From a virus, in IMG/VR virus record IMGVR_UViG_3300010883_026915, positions 1-64,000 of that record: DNA of 64,000 nucleotides. One strand, given 5' to 3'. This document shows, one piece after another, positions 43,601 to 51,045 of this stretch. The notes under the pieces were generated by a model. The model ran no database searches and was not told the DNA's origin. It saw only the letters and a program-made list of their open reading frames with translations. The stretch's first letter is position 1. Each line of letters opens with the position of its first letter. Made by a program: the position numbers and the translations under genes.

Positions 43601-44033
43601 CTTATTTCAACGAGGGTGGAATTTTTCTACATATAACGCAAAAACTAGCAAAGTTGCACACTTTAGACATGCTGTATCAGCTAGTTTTGGACCATTATAT
43701 GGAATAATGAGTCCAATGCCCAAGTATACTTCTTCAAAATTTAGAAGAGATACATATGGGCAATTTAGAGATATGCTTGAACAAAGAAAAGACGGAAAGT
43801 TTTTCCATTCAGAAGAGAAAAATAAATCTGTAAATGACTCACCTATTCAAGTAAGTTTTGTTAACAGTTCAGATGGCTTTACTAATGTCCAGCCATCTTC
43901 AACAGACTCTGTTAATTTTAGCAAAGAGTATTCATCTTCTTTTGCATATGTAGAAGGAGATTCATTAAATCCAAAAGGCCAGAATAATGTATCAGTATCA
44001 CTTGGTGCTGGTCCATTTTATAACATGAAATAG
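40692..44033 (+). CDS. Large virion protein, function unknown (1113 residues)
   Basis: An 1113-residue protein rich in Ser, Gly, Thr and aromatic residues, with beta-rich composition and no recognised domain. Segments such as GFLYYNPSLNRWEDIGLVDH near 197-216 and the repeated SSG/SGT turns resemble large baseplate or tail-surface proteins of jumbo phages. Its start is coupled to the 290-residue protein. Size and position suggest a major outer baseplate component. I cannot give a function. Confidence 0.65.
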   Translation: MPISGSKGYRSGILSLPNRVTIRMTDSVSGTYPTTARTTGKTHGLIGKNILRFDDTKTKMFLGSDSMVYPIVQTAANISQSNTSILIASPNKPPTIITHGTSSDGLSMDGMISNIENGLVFLPYDETRIVNTGKSDSFYATGTKSENLPGFSGPLRDKISITIPINNSSQKIATRYNVSGINVDSSGHFPSTSDKYSGFLYYNPSLNRWEDIGLVDHLHNSSTNYKMYYQSTSTDVSKVDCWIAGTHVTSSNLGAGTPSYPKMQQFAMSDHMAVYLDSVADISSVKGSSKYSILTSSLDYHLIGTPTIAALAPGASIYHATSSQTLSIDNYINDPFALESMVLEIPVVVQRMRGTVAKPTEESRFYEACRDIDNYTFFIYRQTRPTNSNIDSDEHIETSRRYLIGSGCATFSNTNSLSGRMPAIVRSKGWPHKPAFSHDFLVASGAAANENVTSSPISVFSGTLEIKIKPAVANGQYLGGSRFPLGPSIGAGLAGGSVFCTDGIRSIVTQDFWPGGTTTLSGNIKPASSRQYSPQINTSIFKGARDPQISFAGSLLHSEYNNLLSEYKELVLKDKLGLVDTRPLANGIGLRSTGSVENTVSGTIALGQKSGILGYTAQSTPSTRSFPVGLGSLPNSKESPYLLLPGDEIVLGLDVGVSMIPSSGTNMTWTSGLGTIDVGKDLGFYSASSADNEYFGTVSGSFMKLIKGQAKLTLYGSLVRWGKGIEGESNQNITSDAIHEAVGNHRVTDQYDIPTRNDLSSSYVDRFIVGVMKSGSRDAYYSENSGYYENTINFNFGYNLKRSVRGLFSKNRTGIYSNLQNTIFSNYSVGAPPRLKYSSVFPSNTSVVLDRYHISRYGESIFDFGKGFRSLQRFVGLDCNKERFYDTVMPDIMHLALASPSLSVDPIPSGTYTKRITLDKHRAISYPYSGNPDRYVEQKYYLRVDASSGTIGSTIQDFKSDYDRKLVNVCLFQRGWNFSTYNAKTSKVAHFRHAVSASFGPLYGIMSPMPKYTSSKFRRDTYGQFRDMLEQRKDGKFFHSEEKNKSVNDSPIQVSFVNSSDGFTNVQPSSTDSVNFSKEYSSSFAYVEGDSLNPKGQNNVSVSLGAGPFYNMK

Positions 44034-44041
44034 AATATAGA

Positions 44042-46483
44042 ATGTCTAACATTAAAAAAAATCAATTAAAAAAACTTGAAAAAGTAGTAAATGTAAAAAA
44101 GCATACTGGAAATATTGAAAGTGTTACCATTCCTGCAAGATTTCAGGTTGGATATGATGATGACGACTTTAGAAGTGGTGCACTTATACATGGTAATACA
44201 CATGTTTGTGGAAGCATACAGGTAGAACAAAATAAATATTTAAACTTTGGCAATGTTATCGGTGAAGATAGCTACGGATTTAGAGATAATAATGGAACAG
44301 TGCAGTATAAAAATAAGACCGTCGGTCTAAATCCTACTTCATGGATAACTTTTGGGTCAGCTGGAAATCCAGCAGGATCAAATACACAAGTTCAGTTTAA
44401 TAATAATTCTTCATTTGGTGCTGATTCTAACTTTACATTTAATAGCACTACAGATACACTTACTGTTACAAATTTATCTGCAGCTATGACAAACTTGCCA
44501 GACGGCTCTTCTTTTATTGCAGGTGGTTCAAATATAACAGTAGTTTCGGAGTCTAATGGTCGAATAACAATTTCATCACAAGCTGGCGGAGGCGCTTCAC
44601 TTACTGTTGTATCACAATCAGTTTCAGTATCCAGTGTAACTACATTGGCAGCATCAGACGGGTTTCTAGTTGTAAATGAGGGCTCTGGTAGAGCAGCTCT
44701 ATCTGCTTCAATTGGTGTACCAGAGGACGGATCTTATGCTGATGGCCTCTTTACAGATTTCACTGCACAGACCAGACTTGGAATTGCAATTGATAGATTT
44801 AATGAAGTTCTTAAGGGGTTAGCACCTAGTGCAGCCCCGGGTTTAGACGATATGGACTCAGACAGTACCGGCACTAGTGCAAAGCTTAGTTTTGGCTCAT
44901 CTCAGTCAATATCAGGATATACAAACACTCAACCTTCAACATTATCATCACCGGCTTCATCTCTATCTAATGTAGATATAAACGGATCGTATAGTTCAAC
45001 TACAGTTAATAATGATATAAGGGCAGCTTGCTTTAATAAAGGTACAACTATTGAAGGAACACTAAATGAAGATGTTACCGCAGACGGTGTAAATTATCCT
45101 GCAAACTCTTTTGGCGATGGAGATCAGGGAACACTTTATCTTTATATTAATAATAATACTAGTGAGAGTCACTCTTTAGACTTAAGCACTTTTGGTTCTG
45201 GAAATTCACTAACGGGAAACGGATCTGGGTTTATAAACCTAAGCTCAGCAAATTCAGGTCATTTTTCTGATGGAAGCAGCTTTACAACTTTTAAAAATAG
45301 AACAGGATCATTTAGAGTTTCAACAACAGATCAAAGAAATGGGTGGAACTATGTAAGAGTTTCTCACACAGTTGGATCATCTACTTCTACTTGCAACTTT
45401 ACTGAATGGGTAAATGATAACAATGGTGATGCTTTAGCAGCAGCTGGGTCAGCTCTAGATACACTTGCAATGTCAGGCTTGAATAGATTATCAGGTGCAA
45501 GATACAATACAGGAGGGACAGCTGTATACAGGGTAAGAGCAACAAATGCATACAAGAATATATACTCTACAAATACAATAACATTTAATGGAACAAATTG
45601 TACTTTATCATCTCAAGCATTTCCGATAATAGACTATGGATCTGGTGAAAGTGAATCTAAAATATTACACATTACACAGTCTGCTACTATAAATGCAGAC
45701 CCTATTTTGAATTCATCTATAACTGTTAGCTCAAACATCCCTCATCCTCTAAAATCTAATCTATCTTCAGCGGGCTCTGTTTCAGTAGCTGGAATACTTT
45801 TATATAATTTATCAAATACATCTACAGTTCTATCTGAAACATTTCGTACAGAATCATATAGAAAAATATCTGGAAGTTATGGAACTCAAGCTACTATCAC
45901 AGACAATGCAAATACTTGGAATTCTTCTAATCATATGAGCGGAACAAATACTGGACATACAGATGGATTGTTATTCTATAACTCAAGATTGTATGCACCA
46001 GTACAGGGCGCAGCTTCTGGAGATTTTAGAAATTCAGCTGATGGTGGATCTATAGCAAACGGCCCTAGTGATAATGTAAACTATAGTGGAATAAGTTCTG
46101 GAAAAAGAACATTTTATAGATATTTTCAAAATAATTCAGGAGGATCAAAGACAGATTTCGCATTAACTATTCAGGGCTCTGCCGCTATAGTTTCGCAAGG
46201 AACAAGTTTGGGAACTGGTAATATATCTGCTCTAGTAAAAATCCCAACTACTTCTGGAAATCAATCTACAGGATGGATGGATATTTCACTATCTTTTTCA
46301 ACTGGACAAACATCTGATGGTAATGGATGCCTTGTCGGATCTCTAGATAGCTCTCTGAATGCTACAAATAACGGAACATTTGGAACAGCCTTTGTTGCAG
46401 ATAATGAGTATATAATGCTAAAAATTGAAGCGGACGCCTCTTTTACAGGTTATATTAGCTCAATTAGTATATCGTGGTCATAG
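44042..46483 (+). CDS. Fibre-like virion protein (813 residues)
   Basis: An 813-residue protein. The N-terminus (about 1-60) is basic with KKLEKVVNVKKHTGNIESV, followed by a fibre-like region: NTQVQFNNNSSFGADSNFTF, NSTTDTLTVTNLSAAM (about 112-150), then FIAGGSNITVVSESNGRI. Such Q-V-Q-F-N-N segments are found in tail fibres and appendages of many marine phages. The segment FNEVLKGLAPSAAPGLDDMD near 255-274 is a common hinge-like motif in large-phage fibres. The C-terminal third is beta-rich with TGS/SGS turns. It may be an attachment fibre or decoration protein; this is inferred. Confidence 0.65.
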   Translation: MSNIKKNQLKKLEKVVNVKKHTGNIESVTIPARFQVGYDDDDFRSGALIHGNTHVCGSIQVEQNKYLNFGNVIGEDSYGFRDNNGTVQYKNKTVGLNPTSWITFGSAGNPAGSNTQVQFNNNSSFGADSNFTFNSTTDTLTVTNLSAAMTNLPDGSSFIAGGSNITVVSESNGRITISSQAGGGASLTVVSQSVSVSSVTTLAASDGFLVVNEGSGRAALSASIGVPEDGSYADGLFTDFTAQTRLGIAIDRFNEVLKGLAPSAAPGLDDMDSDSTGTSAKLSFGSSQSISGYTNTQPSTLSSPASSLSNVDINGSYSSTTVNNDIRAACFNKGTTIEGTLNEDVTADGVNYPANSFGDGDQGTLYLYINNNTSESHSLDLSTFGSGNSLTGNGSGFINLSSANSGHFSDGSSFTTFKNRTGSFRVSTTDQRNGWNYVRVSHTVGSSTSTCNFTEWVNDNNGDALAAAGSALDTLAMSGLNRLSGARYNTGGTAVYRVRATNAYKNIYSTNTITFNGTNCTLSSQAFPIIDYGSGESESKILHITQSATINADPILNSSITVSSNIPHPLKSNLSSAGSVSVAGILLYNLSNTSTVLSETFRTESYRKISGSYGTQATITDNANTWNSSNHMSGTNTGHTDGLLFYNSRLYAPVQGAASGDFRNSADGGSIANGPSDNVNYSGISSGKRTFYRYFQNNSGGSKTDFALTIQGSAAIVSQGTSLGTGNISALVKIPTTSGNQSTGWMDISLSFSTGQTSDGNGCLVGSLDSSLNATNNGTFGTAFVADNEYIMLKIEADASFTGYISSISISWS

Positions 46484-46491
46484 GTTTATAA

Positions 46492-47475
46492 ATGTCTTTA
46501 TCTGATGCTAGTAAAATAAACATTTCAATAAAGAAGCTTAGCGGCAAAGCTCAAACATCAAATGATAAAGACCTTGCAAACGAAGGCCTGACATCAGGTA
46601 TAACTATAACTTCAGAGACAGTATTTGGAGATGCTATATCTAAAGATCCATCAAATGTCGCACTATACAATATAACTAGCACATCTGTTGAGCTTATAAG
46701 ATTTCAAGCATCGTTCATAGCTGGAACTGATACATCATCCGGAAGACATGGATTTGAGTTAAAGTTACCATCAGATTATGAGGAAAGCTCTTCAAATACA
46801 AAAGCAGGAACATATCCGTTTACAAATAGTCAGTCAGTAAATATTACATCCGGTGCATTACAGCTCATTCCAACATCATTTGCCTCATCATATGAGGCAA
46901 AGCCATTTTATGGTGGCAGCGGCATAAAAAACTCTGGGACTCAAATTCCTATTTTAGACTCTAGAGACTGGTCATTAGATTTTTTTAATGGAGTATTCTT
47001 TCAACAAGACCCACCAGGAACAGGTGATCATTCAAATAATCCTGACTACGTAGAGGCATTTTTGTATATAGGCTCTTTCGTAAGTGATAAAGTTCAAAAT
47101 GTTGCAGCTGCAGAGTACGTTGTTACAGCACTTACAGGAACACTTACTAATGAAAAGCTTCTTACTGCAGGAACCGGAATATCAATAGCAACATCAAGTA
47201 ATTCAGTTACTATTGCATCAGATGCATCACATTCAATAAGATCAAAATCTCACACAAGATTGACATCTTCGATATCAGCTGGTAGTGATTGTAACCTTTT
47301 AATAGACTTCTCTTCAGTATCATATAATATAAATAGAGTGGATGTATTAATAAATGGTCAACTGCTAGTAAGCGGAACAAATGAAGATTATATTCTAAAT
47401 ACTTCAAAAACAGGAAGTATTCAATTCGCTTTCGACCTATTTAAAGATGATACTGTAATAGCAACATTGGCATAG
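46492..47475 (+). CDS. Virion protein with fibre-type C-terminal module
   Basis: A 327-residue protein. It starts eight bases after the preceding stop. The middle (EYVVTALTGTLTNEKLLTAG, TGISIATSSNSVTIASDASH) is a fibre-neck-like repeat. The C-terminus, about 285-327, contains VLINGQLLVSGTNEDYIL followed by IQFAFDLFKDDTVIAT, and closely resembles the C-terminus of the 612-residue protein encoded at 47817 (LYINGQLLMSG, LKFAFDLVQHDVLVI). The shared module may serve trimerisation or docking. Function otherwise unknown. Confidence 0.7.
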   Translation: MSLSDASKINISIKKLSGKAQTSNDKDLANEGLTSGITITSETVFGDAISKDPSNVALYNITSTSVELIRFQASFIAGTDTSSGRHGFELKLPSDYEESSSNTKAGTYPFTNSQSVNITSGALQLIPTSFASSYEAKPFYGGSGIKNSGTQIPILDSRDWSLDFFNGVFFQQDPPGTGDHSNNPDYVEAFLYIGSFVSDKVQNVAAAEYVVTALTGTLTNEKLLTAGTGISIATSSNSVTIASDASHSIRSKSHTRLTSSISAGSDCNLLIDFSSVSYNINRVDVLINGQLLVSGTNEDYILNTSKTGSIQFAFDLFKDDTVIATLA

Positions 47476-47484
47476 GAGCAAAAG

Positions 47485-47706
47485 TTGAAGAACAATTACG
47501 AAACATCAGATATAGGATTGTCTGCATACCTGATGCTCAAGGGCGCAAAGTTATTATCTGTTGACAAGGGAACATATGGCTATAAGATAGTATTTGATAA
47601 TAGTAATGGTTCATGCACACAGCATTCACTTGATTATGTAAATTCAGAATTTTTAAGATATGACATGTATTCAAAAAACTTAAGAGTTTTATTAAAAAAT
47701 AAGTAG
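47485..47706 (+). CDS. DUF5659-like small protein
   Basis: A 73-residue protein with a TTG start at 47485; AGGAG (47474-47478) six bases upstream decides this start. NYETSDIGLSAYLMLKGAKL near 4-23 followed by YKIVFDN near 33-39 matches DUF5659, a small family with Y-x-T-S-D-L-x-L-A-A-Y-L openings found in phages and bacteria. The family's function is not known. It is the last gene before the hairpin and promoter region of the 47817 gene. Confidence 0.75.
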   Translation: MKNNYETSDIGLSAYLMLKGAKLLSVDKGTYGYKIVFDNSNGSCTQHSLDYVNSEFLRYDMYSKNLRVLLKNK

Positions 47707-47707
47707 A

Positions 47708-47734
47708 AATTACATAAGTTTCTAATATGTAATT
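47708..47734 (+). other. Hairpin after the DUF5659-like gene
   Basis: AATTACATA (47708-47716) and TATGTAATT (47726-47734) form a 9-bp stem with a 9-base loop directly after the TAG. No T-tract follows, and the stem is AT-rich, so it is at best a weak terminator or RNA-end stabiliser. It separates the tail operon from the promoter at 47738. Confidence 0.45.
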
Positions 47735-47737
47735 ACG

Positions 47738-47766
47738 TTGACTAGATTAGATTAAATTTGTAAATA
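47738..47766 (+). promoter_or_regulatory. Sigma70-like promoter for the 47817 gene
   Basis: TTGACT (47738-47743) and TAAATA (47761-47766) are separated by exactly 17 bases, an ideal host sigma70 arrangement, about 50 bases before the ATG at 47817. A strong AAGGAG Shine-Dalgarno sequence follows. The -35 box differs from TTGACA at one position and the -10 box from TATAAT at two or three positions, so this is a moderate candidate. Confidence 0.5.
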
Positions 47767-47816
47767 TTTGTTGTTTTCCTATAACACGGCTTTTTTAAAT
47801 ATAAAGGAGAACAAAA

Positions 47817-49655
47817 ATGCCTAATAGAACACAATTAAGACTGAACCAGATTACAGGTTCAGCAGTAGAAATAAAACCCACAGCACTCACACGAGGGTCA
47901 ACTGCAGCACTTCTGGTAGCTGGTGACATATCAGGATCACTATCATATCTTGCTCAAGCAATTTCAAACATCCATGGTGGCGTTGAGTTTGGTAACTCAC
48001 CAATTGGACAAATTAGTATACCAGACGGGACCAATGTAGACGTTGTATTGCAAAATATGGATACTGGCCAGAAAATACTTATTGACGCTAAGGGAACAGG
48101 CGCAGCAGGAGTAGACATATTGTCTGGTAAGTCGATGGAGATAAAAGTACCTGATGCTGATGGTGTCATTGTAATGGGTAATGTTACTAAAGATACATAC
48201 TTTAAACTTGTTTCACACGCAACCCCGGCTAATGAGCTTGTTTCAGTGGTCAACTTAGCTGGTACTGCTGTATCAGATACAGCTGCTGCAGTTCAGGTTA
48301 CTTCAGCTGCCGGAGCTGTTACTTTGAATGCTGGTGTAGCTGATGCAGCTGCTGTAAGAATCTTTTCTTCAAACGCTGCAGGTGGTGTGGATATTGATGC
48401 TGGAACAGGTGGTCTTACACTTGATTCAACTGGTATAGTCTCCATTGATGCTGCCGATGACCTGAACTTGACGGTCACGTCTGGCCAAGATGGTGAAGAT
48501 CTAACCATCGCACAAATCGGCGGTAATGATTCATCTATCATTATAACTGCTGCTGGTACTGGTACCGATGCTATCGACATCAATGCTACTGCTGGTGACA
48601 TGCTTATCGGTAAAGCTCTGCTTGATGGAAAGACGCTTAAGCTTGGTAAGAACGCTGCTGTTGAGATGGTTTTAGCTCCTCACGGCACTCCTACTAGTGA
48701 GGTTTTCTCTGTTACAAACACAGGTGGTACTAATGACAACTGTATTGAGCTTGACGCGGTCGCTGGTGGTATTAAGCTAGAAGCAGCCAAGTCTATCCTT
48801 TTTGAATCAGAACAAGGCGAAGATGATGCAATTCAGATTTCGGCAACTAATGCTTCAGGTGGTATTCAATTAAAGGTAAACACCAATGTGCTAATGGAAG
48901 TCGATGCTGACCAAGTGGATTTCACTTCCACTGCTGCGACAGTTAATGTTGCTGGTCAGCTTAATGCTGATGCAACTACAGTATCTACTTCTAAGACAAC
49001 TGGTGCTCTTGTTGTTGACGGTGGTGCTGGTATTGCTCTTGATCTCTTCGTTGGTGATGATATCTTTCTTAAATCTGACGGAGCAGCTATCTTCCTGGGT
49101 GATGGCAATGATGTCCAGATAGCACATAATGGCTTGACTGGTCTTAATGTTTCTTCAGCTGGTCCGGCAGTAGTGTCAGGTACTTTCATCGGCCTCTCGG
49201 GAGCTATTTCATTCTCTACTGATGGTGCAATGACTTCCGACCCAGCTGGGAATATGGCTTTTGGTGCATATTCTGACTTTATTACATTTAGATCACAAGG
49301 AATATTCAGCGCTGGTACAACAGTCGTTGGTGCTCTTAATGCTCTAGCTACAGCTGCTGGCGGTGGTTTTGTTGGAAAGCAACTGATAACATCTTCTGTT
49401 GATTCACCAGATATATTCTCATTGCAAACCCTTCAGAATACACCAGGTTTTACAACTGAGATAGATCTTTCTGAGGCCTCACCTGCAAATACAGAGCTCT
49501 ATATTAACGGTCAGCTCTTAATGTCAGGATCAGTACTTGGAGCAAATGCAGACTATCTTGTATTCGGACATCAGAAGCCAGGATTGCTCAAGTTCGCATT
49601 CGATCTCGTTCAGCACGATGTCCTTGTTATTAAGACAACATCAGAGCAGGGATAA
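47817..49655 (+). CDS. Repetitive fibre/virion protein, probably highly expressed
   Basis: A 612-residue protein rich in Ala, Gly, Asp and Thr. It opens MPNRTQLRLNQITGSAVEI and has many short beta-helix-like repeats (DLNLTVTSGQDGEDLTIAQ, GGIKLEAAKSILFESEQGED, GGIQLKVNTNVLMEVDADQV, DDIFLKSDGAAIFLGDGND). The C-terminus has the module LYINGQLLMSG...LKFAFDLVQHDVLVI shared with the protein at 46492. AAAGGAG lies well spaced before the ATG. The gene uses more G/C-ending codons than its neighbours and is bracketed by a promoter-like sequence and a strong terminator, so it looks like a monocistronic, highly expressed virion gene. No domain of known function is recognised. Confidence 0.75.
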   Translation: MPNRTQLRLNQITGSAVEIKPTALTRGSTAALLVAGDISGSLSYLAQAISNIHGGVEFGNSPIGQISIPDGTNVDVVLQNMDTGQKILIDAKGTGAAGVDILSGKSMEIKVPDADGVIVMGNVTKDTYFKLVSHATPANELVSVVNLAGTAVSDTAAAVQVTSAAGAVTLNAGVADAAAVRIFSSNAAGGVDIDAGTGGLTLDSTGIVSIDAADDLNLTVTSGQDGEDLTIAQIGGNDSSIIITAAGTGTDAIDINATAGDMLIGKALLDGKTLKLGKNAAVEMVLAPHGTPTSEVFSVTNTGGTNDNCIELDAVAGGIKLEAAKSILFESEQGEDDAIQISATNASGGIQLKVNTNVLMEVDADQVDFTSTAATVNVAGQLNADATTVSTSKTTGALVVDGGAGIALDLFVGDDIFLKSDGAAIFLGDGNDVQIAHNGLTGLNVSSAGPAVVSGTFIGLSGAISFSTDGAMTSDPAGNMAFGAYSDFITFRSQGIFSAGTTVVGALNALATAAGGGFVGKQLITSSVDSPDIFSLQTLQNTPGFTTEIDLSEASPANTELYINGQLLMSGSVLGANADYLVFGHQKPGLLKFAFDLVQHDVLVIKTTSEQG

Positions 49656-49691
49656 TAATTAACTGTCTAGAGTAATATCTAGTATTTTCTT

Positions 49692-49725
49692 GAGGGGTCC
49701 AGTTTAACTGGGCCCCTCATTTTTA
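49692..49725 (+). terminator. Intrinsic transcription terminator
   Basis: GAGGGGTCCAG (49692-49702) pairs with CTGGGCCCCTC (49708-49718) in an 11-bp stem with one T-G wobble and a five-base loop, followed by ATTTTTATTATAAT. It is the clearest terminator in the window and lies 37 bases after the stop of the fibre gene. Confidence 0.9.
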
Positions 49726-49758
49726 TTATAATATTATTAACCTCATGTTGGAGAAAAA

Positions 49759-50235
49759 ATGGATTTTGAATATTACCTTAATAATCTTTTAAAGCTATCA
49801 AGAGAGAGAAAACAAAAAATATCAAAAATGAGATCAGATGGTGCATACTATAAAAATGAAATAACAAAAAATATTAATGAAAATTTAAAAAAATATTTCA
49901 AAAGTGAAGACAGCACCGCTGCAATATCACAAGTTATAACTGAGGTTCCAAACTATGTCGAAGATATAGTCGAGTCAGTAAAAATTGCAGATATTAGAGC
50001 ATTAGAATCAATTAAGACAATTGAAATGGTAATTGCAGAATTTAGAAAATATAAAATTAAATATGAAGAAAGCAAGCCAGCTAAAGAAGAAAATAATATA
50101 AATTCAAAAGATAAAGATAAAAAAGATAAACCAAAGTCAATTAGAAATACAAAGTCTATAAAGCGAAAAGTTAGAGATATCGGCCAAAAACCAGTAGATA
50201 GAATAGCAGCAAGAAAAAATAAAAACACTGACTAG
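49759..50235 (+). CDS. Helical protein with basic tail, unknown function
   Basis: A 158-residue protein with a GGAG Shine-Dalgarno sequence seven bases before the ATG. The first 110 residues are helical with no cysteine. The tail from about 112 on is extremely lysine-rich (KDKDKKDKPKSIRNTKSIKR, about 117-136) and ends in KPVDRIAARKNKNTD. This could bind nucleic acid or the virion DNA. It follows the terminator at 49725, so it begins a new transcription unit. No family recognised. Confidence 0.65.
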   Translation: MDFEYYLNNLLKLSRERKQKISKMRSDGAYYKNEITKNINENLKKYFKSEDSTAAISQVITEVPNYVEDIVESVKIADIRALESIKTIEMVIAEFRKYKIKYEESKPAKEENNINSKDKDKKDKPKSIRNTKSIKRKVRDIGQKPVDRIAARKNKNTD

Positions 50236-50260
50236 TTTTAGATTTAATAATTTGCTTACC

Positions 50261-50269
50261 TATAGTCTC
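50261..50269 (+). promoter_or_regulatory. TATAGTCTC element, shared with the gp25 gap
   Basis: The nonamer TATAGTCTC here is identical to 32168-32176. Both lie 25-40 bases upstream of a start codon (50295 and 32216) in short intergenic gaps. It may be part of a phage promoter. Two occurrences are weak evidence, but the identity over nine bases inside two small gaps is suggestive. Confidence 0.35.
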
Positions 50270-50294
50270 TAATATTTAAAAATGAGGTTTTACA

Positions 50295-50972
50295 ATGAGT
50301 AAGTCTGAAAAAAGGAATACTAGCAGAAAGCTAAGAAGAGCAAAATCAGAATTAAAGTACTTTATCAATCTATTGAATGATATGAGAGAAGAGAGTGATA
50401 ATTATAATATAGAATGGTACTCTGATTTTAATTTTATAGTAAAGGAACTCGATCTTTGTGATAGAGATAAGAAAGATTTAGAATATAAACATTTAGAAAA
50501 AATTACAAACAAAAAAATAAAAATAGAATCAATAGAAGCAATTGAAGAAAAGATTATAAATAATGAAAAACCAGATTGGGCAAAAAAGCTCTATAGAAAA
50601 ATTGCTAAAACATCACATCCTGATAAAACAATAGATACATATAATTCTAAAAAAATGAATGATATTTTTCAAAAAGCTTCAACAGCATTTAACAAAGAAG
50701 ACTTTAACGTACTTATAGAGATAGCTATAGATTTAGAAATTCAAGTAGAAATATCAAATAGAGATCTACTAGAAAAAGTAAACAAAAGAATAAAATCAGC
50801 AAAAAAAGATATAGCTGATATAGAAAATAGTCCTTACTGGCTGTGGGGCGAAAGCTTAGGTATGGATGATTTACGATTAACACTTTTAGAAAAAATTTTA
50901 AGTAATAAATTTTCAACAAAAGTTAAAAGAGAAAAAATTTTAAACGCACTGGGTGTTTTAAATAATACTTAG
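50295..50972 (+). CDS. J-domain (DnaJ-like) co-chaperone
   Basis: A 225-residue protein carrying a J-domain core: WAKKLYRKIAKTSHPDKT at about 95-112 with the invariant HPD at 108-110, followed by MNDIFQKASTAFNKEDFNVL near 121-140. J-domains stimulate Hsp70 ATPase. The N-terminal 90 residues are charged and helical, with no J-domain similarity. No G/F or zinc-finger region typical of full DnaJ is present. GAGG lies upstream of the ATG. Phage J-proteins may redirect host DnaK to assembly of phage proteins; that role is inferred here. Confidence 0.82.
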   Translation: MSKSEKRNTSRKLRRAKSELKYFINLLNDMREESDNYNIEWYSDFNFIVKELDLCDRDKKDLEYKHLEKITNKKIKIESIEAIEEKIINNEKPDWAKKLYRKIAKTSHPDKTIDTYNSKKMNDIFQKASTAFNKEDFNVLIEIAIDLEIQVEISNRDLLEKVNKRIKSAKKDIADIENSPYWLWGESLGMDDLRLTLLEKILSNKFSTKVKREKILNALGVLNNT

Positions 50973-51000
50973 TATAAGGATAATAAGACAAATGTCAGCG

Positions 51001-51008
51001 TATAAATT
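51001..51008 (+). promoter_or_regulatory. TATAAATT late-promoter-like element
   Basis: The 73-bp gap before the GTG at 51046 contains TATAAATT, one base away from the T4 late consensus TATAAATA. It lies 38 bases upstream of the start. TATAAAT cores also occur in the gaps at 1068 and 9292. Consistent with, but not proof of, recognition by the gp55-like sigma. Confidence 0.4.
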
Positions 51009-51045
51009 CATCGTATGTATATTTACTGTTAAGGAAAACTAAAAA

